DNA from: Marinomonas vulgaris | Lineage (GTDB): Bacteria > Pseudomonadota > Gammaproteobacteria > Pseudomonadales > Marinomonadaceae | Assembly: GCF_018145875.1 (NCBI RefSeq) | Contig: NZ_JAGSSV010000004.1 | Span: forward strand, 124,001 to 188,000 | Direction of reading: 5' to 3' | Length of the DNA: 64,000 bases | Shown: positions 18,072-25,709 of the stretch, one piece after another | Layout of the letters: each line of letters opens with the position of its first letter | Position numbering within the stretch: the stretch's first letter is position 1 | Program-made: the position numbers and the translations under genes | The notes under the pieces: generated by a model | The model's database searches: none | The model's input: only the letters and a program-made list of their open reading frames with translations | What the model was told of the DNA's origin: nothing

Positions 18072-18668
18072 ATGTTTGGTATGTTGGTGTTAGTAATTGG
18101 TTTGGTGATTTTCTTTGGTGTGCATTCGATTCGTATGTTTGCCCCACAATGGCGAGAACGAGCCATGGCTCACGACGGGGCACTGCGTTGGAAGTTACGT
18201 TTTGGCATGATTACTTTAATTGCCACAGGTTTTATTGTGATTGGTTATGCACAACTGCGCCTTGCGCCAACTTGGCTGTGGTTTCCACCTATATGGACAC
18301 GTCACTTATCGGCATTGTTGATGCTGGTGGCCTTGTTCTTTGCTGGCTCGGCCTTCATTCAAAATACGACGATGAAAAATAAAATGGGCTATCCATTTTT
18401 AATTTCTATAAAAGTGTGGACCTTGGCACATCTGTTGAGCAACGGCACCTTGGCGGATGTCATACTTTTTGGCAGCTTCTTAGTGTGGGCGATTATCGGC
18501 TTTGCTGTATACCGTCGTCGTGATCGTAAAATGGGCGTGGTATACAAAACATCGGAAGGCTCAAGTTTGCTGCCTAATGTCGTCGCCCTAGTGTTTGCTG
18601 TTGTGTTCTGGGTTTTGATTGCCTTTCATTTACACCAAGCTTTGATCGGTGTGCCGGTGTTTTTATAA
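18072..18668 (+). CDS. NnrU family membrane protein
   Basis: Inner-membrane protein of 198 residues with about five or six hydrophobic helices. The NnrU pattern is visible: GLVIFFGVHSIRMFAP at the start, GYPFLISIKVWTLAHLLSNG in the middle and LFGSFLVWAIIGFAVYRRRD after it. NnrU was named for its place in denitrification clusters, and a related heme-pathway enzyme (15-cis-zeta-carotene isomerase, Z-ISO) shares the fold; its function in bacteria is unsettled. No nitrate or nitrite reductase gene is nearby. ATG at 18072 with AAGGAA upstream. Confidence 0.88.
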   Translation: MFGMLVLVIGLVIFFGVHSIRMFAPQWRERAMAHDGALRWKLRFGMITLIATGFIVIGYAQLRLAPTWLWFPPIWTRHLSALLMLVALFFAGSAFIQNTTMKNKMGYPFLISIKVWTLAHLLSNGTLADVILFGSFLVWAIIGFAVYRRRDRKMGVVYKTSEGSSLLPNVVALVFAVVFWVLIAFHLHQALIGVPVFL

Positions 18669-18687
18669 CGCTTTATGTTTGATTTGA

Positions 18688-18724
18688 GAGCGCCCGACCG
18701 ATGGTATCGATTGGGCGTTTTTTT
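18688..18724 (+). terminator. Terminator after the NnrU gene
   Basis: CGCCCGA pairs with TTGGGCG (one G-T) around a 13-base loop that includes CGAT/ATCG, followed by seven T. Confidence 0.8.
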
Positions 18725-18799
18725 GGCGATGGCTTTTGTTGAATCTTGTATTCTGCTATCTTTCGCGCCCCTTTTCTTGGTGATATCAGGTAGTAATAA

Positions 18800-20164
18800 A
18801 TGATTTGTGGATTTGATTACGGCACATCGAACTGTGCGTTAGGTACGGTACAGGATTCAGAAGTGCGTTTGGTGGCCCTAGAAGGCGAGCATGCTTTTTT
18901 GCCATCGACCTTGTACGCGTTAGATCGTGACCTAATCACTGAAGCGGTTGGTCGCAATATGACCGGTCTTGATACGCGTCAATCCTTTGCTCATCTTAGG
19001 CAAAACGCGTTAACGCGAGCCAAGCGTGCCCGTTACGAAGAAGACATTGCCGATGAGGATCAAACCGTCTTTTTCGGCCGTGCCGCGTTTGAAGAGTATT
19101 TTCAGTGGCCGGAAGAAGGTTACTTTGTGAAATCACCCAAGTCCTTTTTGGGTGGGACAGGGTTGCGCGCCGAGCATATTCATTTCTTTGAAGACATTGT
19201 CACCTTGATGATGCAAAACATTAAGCAAAAAGCCGAGAAGAGTTTAGGGGCCGATATCACCCACACTGTTATTGGTCGTCCGGTGAACTTTCAGGGCTTG
19301 GACGCTGAGGTCAGCAACCGTCAAGCGTTGGAAATTCTTACCACCGCGGGCAAGCGAGCGGGTTTTAAAGAAATCGAATTTCTTTACGAGCCGATTGCCG
19401 CGGGTTTGGATTTTGAAGTTAAGATGACCGATAACAAAACCGTGCTGGTGGTCGATATCGGTGGGGGAACAACCGACTGTGCCATGGTGCGAATGGGACC
19501 GGGTTACGTCAAAAAAGACGACAGACGCAGCGACTTTTTAGCGCACACTGGTGAACGAGTCGGTGGGAACGATTTAGACATTCAAATTGCCGGCAAACAT
19601 CTGATGCCTTTGTTTGGTATGGATTCTTTGTTAAAAACCGGTTTACCTATGCCGACGCAAATGTATTGGAACGCCATTACCACCAATGATGTGTCGGCGA
19701 TTGCGACATTTAATAGCATGGAAACCAAAAACCAGATAGCGCAAATGCGTTTAGACGCTGCTCAGCCAAAATTGATTGAGCGCTTTCTGCGCATGCGTGA
19801 AGAAAAGCATAACTACCACATAGTACGAAGTGCCGAAGAAGCTAAGATTGCTCTGTCAGATGATCAAGAGCACCAGGTTTTATTGGATTATATAGAAACC
19901 AATTTAAACACAAGTATCAGTCGTGATGCCCTAGCGCACTCCATTGCGTCACCACTGGAAAAAATGCTGAACTTGATGATGACCGCCATTGCGCAAGCAG
20001 GGGAAAAACCAGACCTAATCTATATGACGGGCGGCTCGGCAAAATCCCCTGTAATCCGCCAGGCGATTCAGCAACGCATTGGTGATATCCCCGTGTTAGA
20101 TGGAGATCACTTTGGTAGCGTCGCAGCAGGATTAACGGTTTGGTCTGAGCGTCTTTTTAGGTAG
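18800..20164 (+). CDS. yegD: YegD-type Hsp70-family protein
   Basis: A 454-residue Hsp70/actin-fold ATPase without the substrate-binding lid, the length of E. coli YegD. Phosphate 1 motif near the N terminus: CGFDYGTSNCALGT. Phosphate 2: VLVVDIGGGTTDCAMVR (residues about 214-230). Adenosine motif: IYMTGGSAKSPVIR (about 410-423). The HTVIGRPVNF segment replaces the usual DnaK VPAYF. Its client is unknown; the family is regarded as a chaperone-like protein in the cytoplasm. It stands alone, with a terminator before and a riboswitch after. Confidence 0.93.
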   Translation: MICGFDYGTSNCALGTVQDSEVRLVALEGEHAFLPSTLYALDRDLITEAVGRNMTGLDTRQSFAHLRQNALTRAKRARYEEDIADEDQTVFFGRAAFEEYFQWPEEGYFVKSPKSFLGGTGLRAEHIHFFEDIVTLMMQNIKQKAEKSLGADITHTVIGRPVNFQGLDAEVSNRQALEILTTAGKRAGFKEIEFLYEPIAAGLDFEVKMTDNKTVLVVDIGGGTTDCAMVRMGPGYVKKDDRRSDFLAHTGERVGGNDLDIQIAGKHLMPLFGMDSLLKTGLPMPTQMYWNAITTNDVSAIATFNSMETKNQIAQMRLDAAQPKLIERFLRMREEKHNYHIVRSAEEAKIALSDDQEHQVLLDYIETNLNTSISRDALAHSIASPLEKMLNLMMTAIAQAGEKPDLIYMTGGSAKSPVIRQAIQQRIGDIPVLDGDHFGSVAAGLTVWSERLFR

Positions 20165-20324
20165 GTTATTTAGCTACACACTATCTGACAATGAATGAGT
20201 CTCTTCTTTGCATGAAATGCGTTGTATTGCTCATAAGTATTTCTTCTACTTACATTGCTTAACATTATGTAAAGCCTTACTCTTCATATCTGTGATAGGT
20301 GGCCAATTAAGCGACTTATCCATT

Positions 20325-20515
20325 CTTGTAAAGGTGCTCTTTGTTGAGTGAAACGGGAAACAGGTACAAGCCATGTCTCAATTCCTGTGCTGCCCCCGCA
20401 ACGGTAGATCAATGATGTGTTTGTTCTTATTGCCACTGTCTTAGTATGGGAAGGAATAAGTGCCGTAAAACACAGTGTTAACCCACATTGATGAGCCCGG
20501 AGACCGGCCTTTATT
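20325..20515 (+). promoter_or_regulatory. Cobalamin (adenosylcobalamin) riboswitch
   Basis: The leader holds the class's conserved elements in order: AAAGGTGC near 20330, GGGAAACAGGTACAAGCC, GCTGCCCCCGCAACGGTA (20389-20406) and the B12-box region GAGCCCGGAGACCGGCC (about 20493-20509). It is the main content of the 437-base gap between yegD and the CbiM-like gene. The aptamer ends about 90 bases before the start codon, and would lower expression of the cobalt permease when cobalamin is plentiful. Confidence 0.95.
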
Positions 20516-20602
20516 ATCCGATTTTTATAGGCAACCCTTGTCTAAGAAGTCATTAAATCTGAATCATACGGGTGAGTATGATATCTATTTTGGAGGCACA
20601 TT

Positions 20603-21274
20603 GTGCATATTGAACCAGGCGTTGTAGACGGCGCAAAAATTGTTTTGAGTTACGCCACCGCGTTGGCGGCTTTTGGATTTTCCGCAAAAGCGTCCATCGA
20701 GATGATTAAAAAAGACGGCATGATGTCGTTGATGGGGCGCAGCGTTTTAACGACCTTATTGGTGTTTGCTTTTTTTGAAGTGCTTCCTCATCAAGCCGTC
20801 GGCGTGTCGGAAGTTCATCTGATTTTAGGCTCAACCTTGTTTTTGATGTTTGGGCCGGCGGCGGCGTCTATTGGTCTGATATTGGGGTTACTGACTCAAG
20901 GGGTGTTCTTTGCACAGTTTGACTTACCTCAATATGGCATGAATGTGACCACTTTGCTGTTGCCTTTGTTTACGATGTCTGCGATTGCACGTCGCACTAT
21001 TGCGGAAAATACCGCGTATGTAGACATTTCCTACAAGCAAGCTCTGCAACTTTCTTTGACCTACCAAGGTGGCATTGTGGCGTGGGTGGCTTTTTGGGCT
21101 TTTTACGGACAAGGCTTCGGTGCTGAAAACCTCACTTCCGTGGCAACGTTCGGTGTTGCTTACTTGAGCGTTGTTCTGCTTGAGCCTGTGTTGGATCTTG
21201 CGGTACTGGCCGGGGCGAAAAGCTTACAGCGTTTTAAAGCGTCTTCTTTGTTGGAACGTCGCTTGTTTCACTGA
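20603..21274 (+). CDS. CbiM-like cobalt transport permease
   Basis: A 223-residue membrane protein with six or so hydrophobic segments. The N terminus M-H-I-E-P-G with His at position 2 is the hallmark of CbiM/NikM, where the free N-terminal amine and His2 coordinate Co(II) or Ni(II). The start is GTG with TGGAGG seven bases upstream. The preceding riboswitch points to cobalt. No CbiN, CbiQ or CbiO gene follows, and a terminator closes the unit, so this is a solitary CbiM-type protein; some solitary CbiMN proteins transport by themselves, while others borrow shared energising subunits. Confidence 0.85.
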   Translation: MHIEPGVVDGAKIVLSYATALAAFGFSAKASIEMIKKDGMMSLMGRSVLTTLLVFAFFEVLPHQAVGVSEVHLILGSTLFLMFGPAAASIGLILGLLTQGVFFAQFDLPQYGMNVTTLLLPLFTMSAIARRTIAENTAYVDISYKQALQLSLTYQGGIVAWVAFWAFYGQGFGAENLTSVATFGVAYLSVVLLEPVLDLAVLAGAKSLQRFKASSLLERRLFH

Positions 21275-21302
21275 TCATCGCGTGTTTTGAATAAACAATG
21301 AG

Positions 21303-21336
21303 AACCCAGATGACGGATGCGTCATCTGGGTTTTTT
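21303..21336 (+). terminator. Terminator after the CbiM-like gene
   Basis: AACCCAGATGACG-GATG-CGTCATCTGGGTT, a perfect 13-bp stem, followed by further T. It also lies past the 3' end of the convergent LysR gene. Confidence 0.92.
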
Positions 21337-21380
21337 ATGTGTTTCTTATGGGTTAACGGCAAACACTAACTGGCAAATCA

Positions 21381-22265
21381 TTACGCATGGCGTTGACTGT
21401 GTTCAATAACGAAATCGAGAAACGCACGATTCGCCATGGACAAGTAGCCGTCTTTTCGCCATGCAATGCCCAGATCGAGCCAAATAGGCGGATCAAAAGA
21501 GCGTGTAATGAGTTGGTCGTCTTCTTCAATCACCATGGCGAGTAGAGTCGACACACCAAAACCTTGCTGGGTAATGGACTTAATCAGGGGGATGAGATTG
21601 GTTTCAAAACCAATTTTTGGCGTGCGTTTACAGACTTTGGCTAATTTATCGACAATGCGTCGGTGGAAGAACCCCTCTTTAAACATCACCAATTCTTCAT
21701 CAAAAAATGCCTCGGGCGATACTCGCTCTAATGCGCTAAAAGGGTGATCGGTTGCTATGGTCACCAGCATTTCTTCTCGCAATAAGGCTTGGGTTTCTAG
21801 GCTGTCTGGTAGGGTTTCGGCAACGATGACGCTAAGGTCCAGTTCGCCGCTTTCGAGCATTTTTTGCAGTTGCCAAGTCCCCCCTTCAATGACTTTTAGC
21901 GTCAGAGTAGGGTATCGGTGACGAAACGCCATCAAAATGGGCGGAAAGTAATAAGACCCCAACATGCTGGGAATGCCCACACGGACTTCCCCCTGGCTCA
22001 GCCCCTTAAGTTCGCTCATTTCGAGTAAAGCATCGTCGGTGGCTTGTAGGATTTTTTCGGCGTGCACTAACAACTTTTTGCCTTCATCCGTGAGGCCAAT
22101 ATTGCGATCGGCACGATGAATCAAGGTTAAGCCCAAATCTTGCTCTAATTTCTTGATCGCCATGCTGACCGCTGGTTGAGCAACGCCCAATTGCAGTGCG
22201 GCCTTGGTAAAACTTTCGGTTTTCGCGATGGCGATAAAATAGCGCAGTGGCTTAATATACATCAA
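21381..22265 (-). CDS. LysR-family transcriptional regulator
   Basis: A 294-residue LysR regulator. The winged helix-turn-helix spans residues 1-62 (SFTKAALQLGVAQPAVSMAIKKLEQDLG), and the periplasmic-binding-like effector domain begins near residue 90 (GEVRVGIPSMLGSYYFPPIL). It is divergent from an MFS gene with 108 bases between, like E. coli ynfL-ynfM, so that transporter is its likely target. The short intergenic region contains AT-rich sequence (ATAGATATATTTTATTGAT) near which a T-N11-A operator could sit, but I cannot fix it. Effector unknown. Confidence 0.9.
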   Translation of the reverse strand: MMYIKPLRYFIAIAKTESFTKAALQLGVAQPAVSMAIKKLEQDLGLTLIHRADRNIGLTDEGKKLLVHAEKILQATDDALLEMSELKGLSQGEVRVGIPSMLGSYYFPPILMAFRHRYPTLTLKVIEGGTWQLQKMLESGELDLSVIVAETLPDSLETQALLREEMLVTIATDHPFSALERVSPEAFFDEELVMFKEGFFHRRIVDKLAKVCKRTPKIGFETNLIPLIKSITQQGFGVSTLLAMVIEEDDQLITRSFDPPIWLDLGIAWRKDGYLSMANRAFLDFVIEHSQRHA

Positions 22266-22373
22266 TAACCCTTATGGTTTGAATAAGATAGATATATTTT
22301 ATTGATAAATTGCGCGCGAGTATAGTGGCATCATTGTTTTCATCTTGTTTGGGTTTATCCCTATGGAGTCGTT

Positions 22374-23570
22374 GTGATCGAAGTGGGCAGTAGCGTTTTT
22401 TGGCGAGGCACCTTGGCGCTGGTCATCGGGTCTTTTATGATTTTTGCCAATGTGTATGTGACGCAGCCCTTGTTGCCGATGATCGCCAATGAATTTGCGA
22501 TCACGCCGCTGCAGGCCAGTGGCAGCTTTACCATTACGACGCTGACGCTGGGTATTTCCTTACTGTTTTATGGGCCGATTTCCGATGCACTAGGACGTAA
22601 AGGCATCATGGTGATGACCATGGTCGGCATCACCTTGACCACGTTTGGCTTATCTCTAGTACAAAATTATGAAACCTTGTTGGCGTTACGTGGCTTACAA
22701 GGTTTTTTCCTTGCTGGATTGCCCGCCATTGCGGTTGCTTACTTGGGTGACGAATACACTCCAGAAGCCTTGCTGGTGGCAGTGGGTTTGTACATCAGCG
22801 GAAACACGTTAGGTGGCATTGGAGGGCGCTTAATTGGCGGCTTTGTCGGCGAGTGGCTTGGCTTTTCGGCGGCGTTTAGTGTGATGAGTGTGCTCAGTTT
22901 GATGTGTTTATTGGCGTTCTTCTTTTTGCTTCCTAATTCTCAACACTTCGAGCCTAAGCCCTTGCGAGTCGGTCATATCGTATCCAACATGAAAAGCCAT
23001 TTGCAGAATCGTCGTTTGCTTAGCTGTTATTTTATCGGAGGTTTTAGCTTTTTTATTTTTATTAACCAATACAGCTATGTGACCTTCGTACTGGAAGCGG
23101 CACCGTATAATTTATCGGCAAAATACGTGGGATTGTTATTTCTTACCTACTTGTCGGGCACTTTGGGGTCGGCGATTTCAGGCAAGCTGGCAAAGCGTTG
23201 GAGCCAGCCGACCATCATGATACTGGGTACAGGGATTTTTATGCTGGGCTCTTTGGTGACTCTTGGCGATTCATTGTTGGCGATTATTTTAGGTCTTTTG
23301 GTCAACTGCTTTGGTTTTTTCTTATGTCATTCGACCACCAGCGGCTTTGTGAGCCGTAATGCAACACACGCTAAAGCCAGCGCCTCGTCTTTGTATCTGG
23401 TGTTTTACTATCTAGGGGCCAGTTTAGGTGGCTTTTATCTCGATCCGTTCTGGCAAGCTGATGGATGGCGTGGGGTGATTATGGGCTCTTGGCTGATACT
23501 GGTATTGGTTGTTATCGCTGAATTGGGCTTAATTCGTAGCCACAACAAGTCCAACCTAGTGACACAATAA
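22374..23570 (+). CDS. MFS transporter, YnfM/Bcr-like
   Basis: A 398-residue major facilitator with twelve predicted membrane helices. The loop 2-3 signature is visible as GPISDALGRKGIMVM. VYVTQPLLPMIANEFAITP at the end of helix 1 is typical of the YnfM/arabinose-efflux-like drug/proton antiporter group, and the antiporter motif C region reads GNTLGGIGGRLIGG. Substrate unknown; relatives export drugs, dyes or arabinose-like sugars. Start GTG at 22374 with GGAG upstream. Divergent from the LysR gene that probably controls it. Confidence 0.87.
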   Translation: MIEVGSSVFWRGTLALVIGSFMIFANVYVTQPLLPMIANEFAITPLQASGSFTITTLTLGISLLFYGPISDALGRKGIMVMTMVGITLTTFGLSLVQNYETLLALRGLQGFFLAGLPAIAVAYLGDEYTPEALLVAVGLYISGNTLGGIGGRLIGGFVGEWLGFSAAFSVMSVLSLMCLLAFFFLLPNSQHFEPKPLRVGHIVSNMKSHLQNRRLLSCYFIGGFSFFIFINQYSYVTFVLEAAPYNLSAKYVGLLFLTYLSGTLGSAISGKLAKRWSQPTIMILGTGIFMLGSLVTLGDSLLAIILGLLVNCFGFFLCHSTTSGFVSRNATHAKASASSLYLVFYYLGASLGGFYLDPFWQADGWRGVIMGSWLILVLVVIAELGLIRSHNKSNLVTQ

Positions 23571-23596
23571 ACTGTCATAACGGCGCGGTTAAAACT

Positions 23597-23631
23597 AACA
23601 TAGGCATTAAATTTCGTTTAACGCCTATGTT
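23597..23631 (+). repeat. Hairpin just upstream of a TPR-like gene
   Basis: AACATAGGC pairs with GCCTATGTT and an inner TTAAA with TTTAA, separated by single mismatches, leaving a five-base loop. There is no T-run. It ends 9 bases before the ATG at 23641, so it overlaps the place where a ribosome binding site should be. Confidence 0.6.
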
Positions 23632-23640
23632 GAGTACATT

Positions 23641-24060
23641 ATGAACACCAAAATCTATAAAGAAGTACTGTTTCTTGCCAAAGAATTGATGAGTTGCGCT
23701 CACAAAAAAGACCAAGCTGGTTTTGATGGTTACTATCAAGAGCTGACCGAGTTGTGCCAAGAAAACGACGGCACTGACAAAGATCATCCTGTGCAGTGGG
23801 AAACCCTTGGTGATTTTACCGACGATCTAGAAGAAGCGATTGTGATCTACGATAAAGCGCTTGCAAGAGCCTTAGCGATCAATTCAAAAGATTATCTATC
23901 GTCTGTTGGCTTTTCGGCGGCCACGCTCAAAAAAGAGCTGGGCGATACCGACGGCGCGATTGCGTATTTAGAGCAAGCTAAAATTCACAGTAATAAAATC
24001 ATCGACAAACAACTCAAAGCGGAAATTCACGATTTACTCACGTCACTTAAGGCGATCTAA
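23641..24060 (+). CDS. Small TPR-like protein of unknown function
   Basis: A 139-residue, acidic, all-helical cytoplasmic protein. The part from residue 55 onward reads like two or three tetratricopeptide repeats: ETLGDFTDDLEEAIVIYDKAL, with A/G/Y at repeat positions, then AATLKKELGDTDGAIAYLEQA. TPR repeats scaffold protein-protein contacts; no partner is evident. There is no signal peptide. A stable hairpin sits immediately upstream of the start and a long inverted repeat follows the stop. Confidence 0.7.
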   Translation: MNTKIYKEVLFLAKELMSCAHKKDQAGFDGYYQELTELCQENDGTDKDHPVQWETLGDFTDDLEEAIVIYDKALARALAINSKDYLSSVGFSAATLKKELGDTDGAIAYLEQAKIHSNKIIDKQLKAEIHDLLTSLKAI

Positions 24061-24064
24061 TGTG

Positions 24065-24094
24065 TTGCCTTCGTGAGATTCGTCACGAAGGCAA
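24065..24094. terminator. Convergent-gene terminator hairpin
   Basis: TTGCCTTCGTGA pairs perfectly with TCACGAAGGCAA around a six-base loop, between a plus-strand and a minus-strand gene ending. A T-run (CTTTTTTA) follows on the plus strand about 9 bases later, so it may act on both sides. Confidence 0.65.
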
Positions 24095-24122
24095 CAAGAC
24101 AGCTTTTTTACAACTTGATGGT

Positions 24123-25388
24123 CTAATTAATAGAGCGAACCATCAAGGTGTAGTTTTTCGTCATGACCAGATCGGCCGCATTTTCAGATGCCATCTCGTA
24201 ATCCTCTGGTGTACCTGATTTAGGATCGCTGCGCTGAGCACCCGCACCGTGCCAGTCGTAGTAGGTTTGAGCGGAAGAGTTCTTCTTACTAAATGCCTTA
24301 CCAAATGAAATGTAATCCGCAGAATATTTAAAATCACCTTGTGTGGTACTAGACCATACCCACATAGGGTCTGCCACAGTGTTTTCACTGCTTAAGGTGA
24401 AAACGTTGGTATCTATAGCCGGCCAGCCGTTTACACTACCTTCGTATTTCACAAGGCTTTGCAGTTCTTTAATATTGGGCAGACGCCAATCTGAATAGCC
24501 AGCCAAGGTAGAGTTTTCAGCATAGGCTAAAGACGCTTGCCAATCTCTACGAGTGCCATCGTCGGTCTGTTGCCACATGAGGTCAGTGGCTTTATCACTG
24601 ACTGTACCATTGTTGTTATCCACAAACTCTGACACGCCATAGACGTTTTCTTCGCCACGAGTACAGCGCACAAAGTTTCCTGGTGCAAAGACTCCCGAGT
24701 TGTTGGTGCCGAAGATATAACCAGTTTCATAGCCTTTGATATGACCATCGGCGAAATTAAAGCCAAATGCCGCATCAACGTTTTGCGTGTCATGCAAAGG
24801 TCCCATTGGGTACTTAGTGATTGACCAGTATTGTCCTATGTAGGCCATTCTATGGTCGTACTGAAAATCAAAATATTGCGTGTCTATGTAAGGCGTATTT
24901 TTGGTTTTGTCTCTTGGGTCAACAATTTCACCGCGAAAATCAGCGATAGAATACAGTTCTTTTATCGTGGGTAAGCGCCAATCCTGATAGCCGGCGACGG
25001 TTAAATTTTGGCAATAAGCAATGGCTTGATCATAAGAGTGGTGCTTGAAGTCAGGTGTTTTTTGCCACATCAATCCAGTGTTTTTATCGGTGATGGTTTG
25101 GTCACCATTGTTTGTAAAAGCATTTTGGACTCCCTGATATTGCGCGTCTTGTCCGTACAGGGCGTCGCCTATGCTTGGGCAATTGATGGTATTGCCATCA
25201 TTATCGTAGCAGTTTTCTTGCTGAGTATCTGTTAACACATACCGAACGGAAGGCGTCGATTTGTCTAAGGTCGCCATAGAAGCAGAATGAGTTGAATTTG
25301 CTTCGCTAACTTCATGACATCCTGACAAAAATCCCAATGACGCAGTGAGTGGGATAAAGAGAAGGTACTTGTACGGTAATAGTTGCAT
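24123..25388 (-). CDS. DUF1566 (Lcl-type) repeat lipoprotein
   Basis: A 421-residue exported lipoprotein: the signal ends in lipobox LSGC with the cysteine at residue 24. Two copies of the DUF1566/Lcl C-terminal domain are seen, each with the marker WRLPTIKEL or WRLPNIKEL preceded by GLMWQ or DLMWQ and an AYxxN segment: copy one about residues 95-250, copy two about 260-420. Related domains in Legionella Lcl bind glycosaminoglycans, and in many bacteria the family is surface-exposed with unknown ligand. It stands alone. The MQLLPYKYL start is an ATG at 25388. Confidence 0.85.
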   Translation of the reverse strand: MQLLPYKYLLFIPLTASLGFLSGCHEVSEANSTHSASMATLDKSTPSVRYVLTDTQQENCYDNDGNTINCPSIGDALYGQDAQYQGVQNAFTNNGDQTITDKNTGLMWQKTPDFKHHSYDQAIAYCQNLTVAGYQDWRLPTIKELYSIADFRGEIVDPRDKTKNTPYIDTQYFDFQYDHRMAYIGQYWSITKYPMGPLHDTQNVDAAFGFNFADGHIKGYETGYIFGTNNSGVFAPGNFVRCTRGEENVYGVSEFVDNNNGTVSDKATDLMWQQTDDGTRRDWQASLAYAENSTLAGYSDWRLPNIKELQSLVKYEGSVNGWPAIDTNVFTLSSENTVADPMWVWSSTTQGDFKYSADYISFGKAFSKKNSSAQTYYDWHGAGAQRSDPKSGTPEDYEMASENAADLVMTKNYTLMVRSIN

Positions 25389-25540
25389 GTTAGCCTCGTG
25401 GACATGTTTGATAAATACATATCTTGCTAATACTAAAACGTATATTAGAGCTAAATATGGAGAAAGTGATGTTTTTTTAATATTTATGCTTCTTTAAGTG
25501 CGCCTTGATTGATGTAAAGGGAATACGTTGTAAAAAAACA

Positions 25541-25565
25541 AAAAAAAGCCTCGCAAAGCGAGGCT
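25541..25565 (-). terminator. Second terminator downstream of ppsA
   Basis: On the minus strand AGCCTCGC-TTT-GCGAGGCT is followed by eight T, then GTTTTTTT. It lies about 145 bases past the ppsA stop, behind another hairpin, and before the DUF1566 gene. Confidence 0.85.
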
Positions 25566-25668
25566 ATCAAACTAGGGAGTGACTCACGATAAGGTCACGC
25601 GCTGTGCTGACACAGCATTCTGATTCAAGTATATGCCTTTCAGCACACGCCTGAGATACAGCTGGGTA

Positions 25669-25700
25669 TATGATTGGGTCGTTTAATCGACCCAATCATA
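25669..25700 (-). terminator. Strong hairpin directly after ppsA
   Basis: TATGATTGGGTCG pairs perfectly with CGACCCAATCATA (13 bp, six-base loop) starting 9 bases past the ppsA stop. No T-run follows on the minus strand, so it may instead protect the mRNA 3' end, with termination at the second hairpin. The 321-base gap to the next gene is otherwise without visible features. Confidence 0.6.
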
Positions 25701-25709
25701 TCTTTGTAC

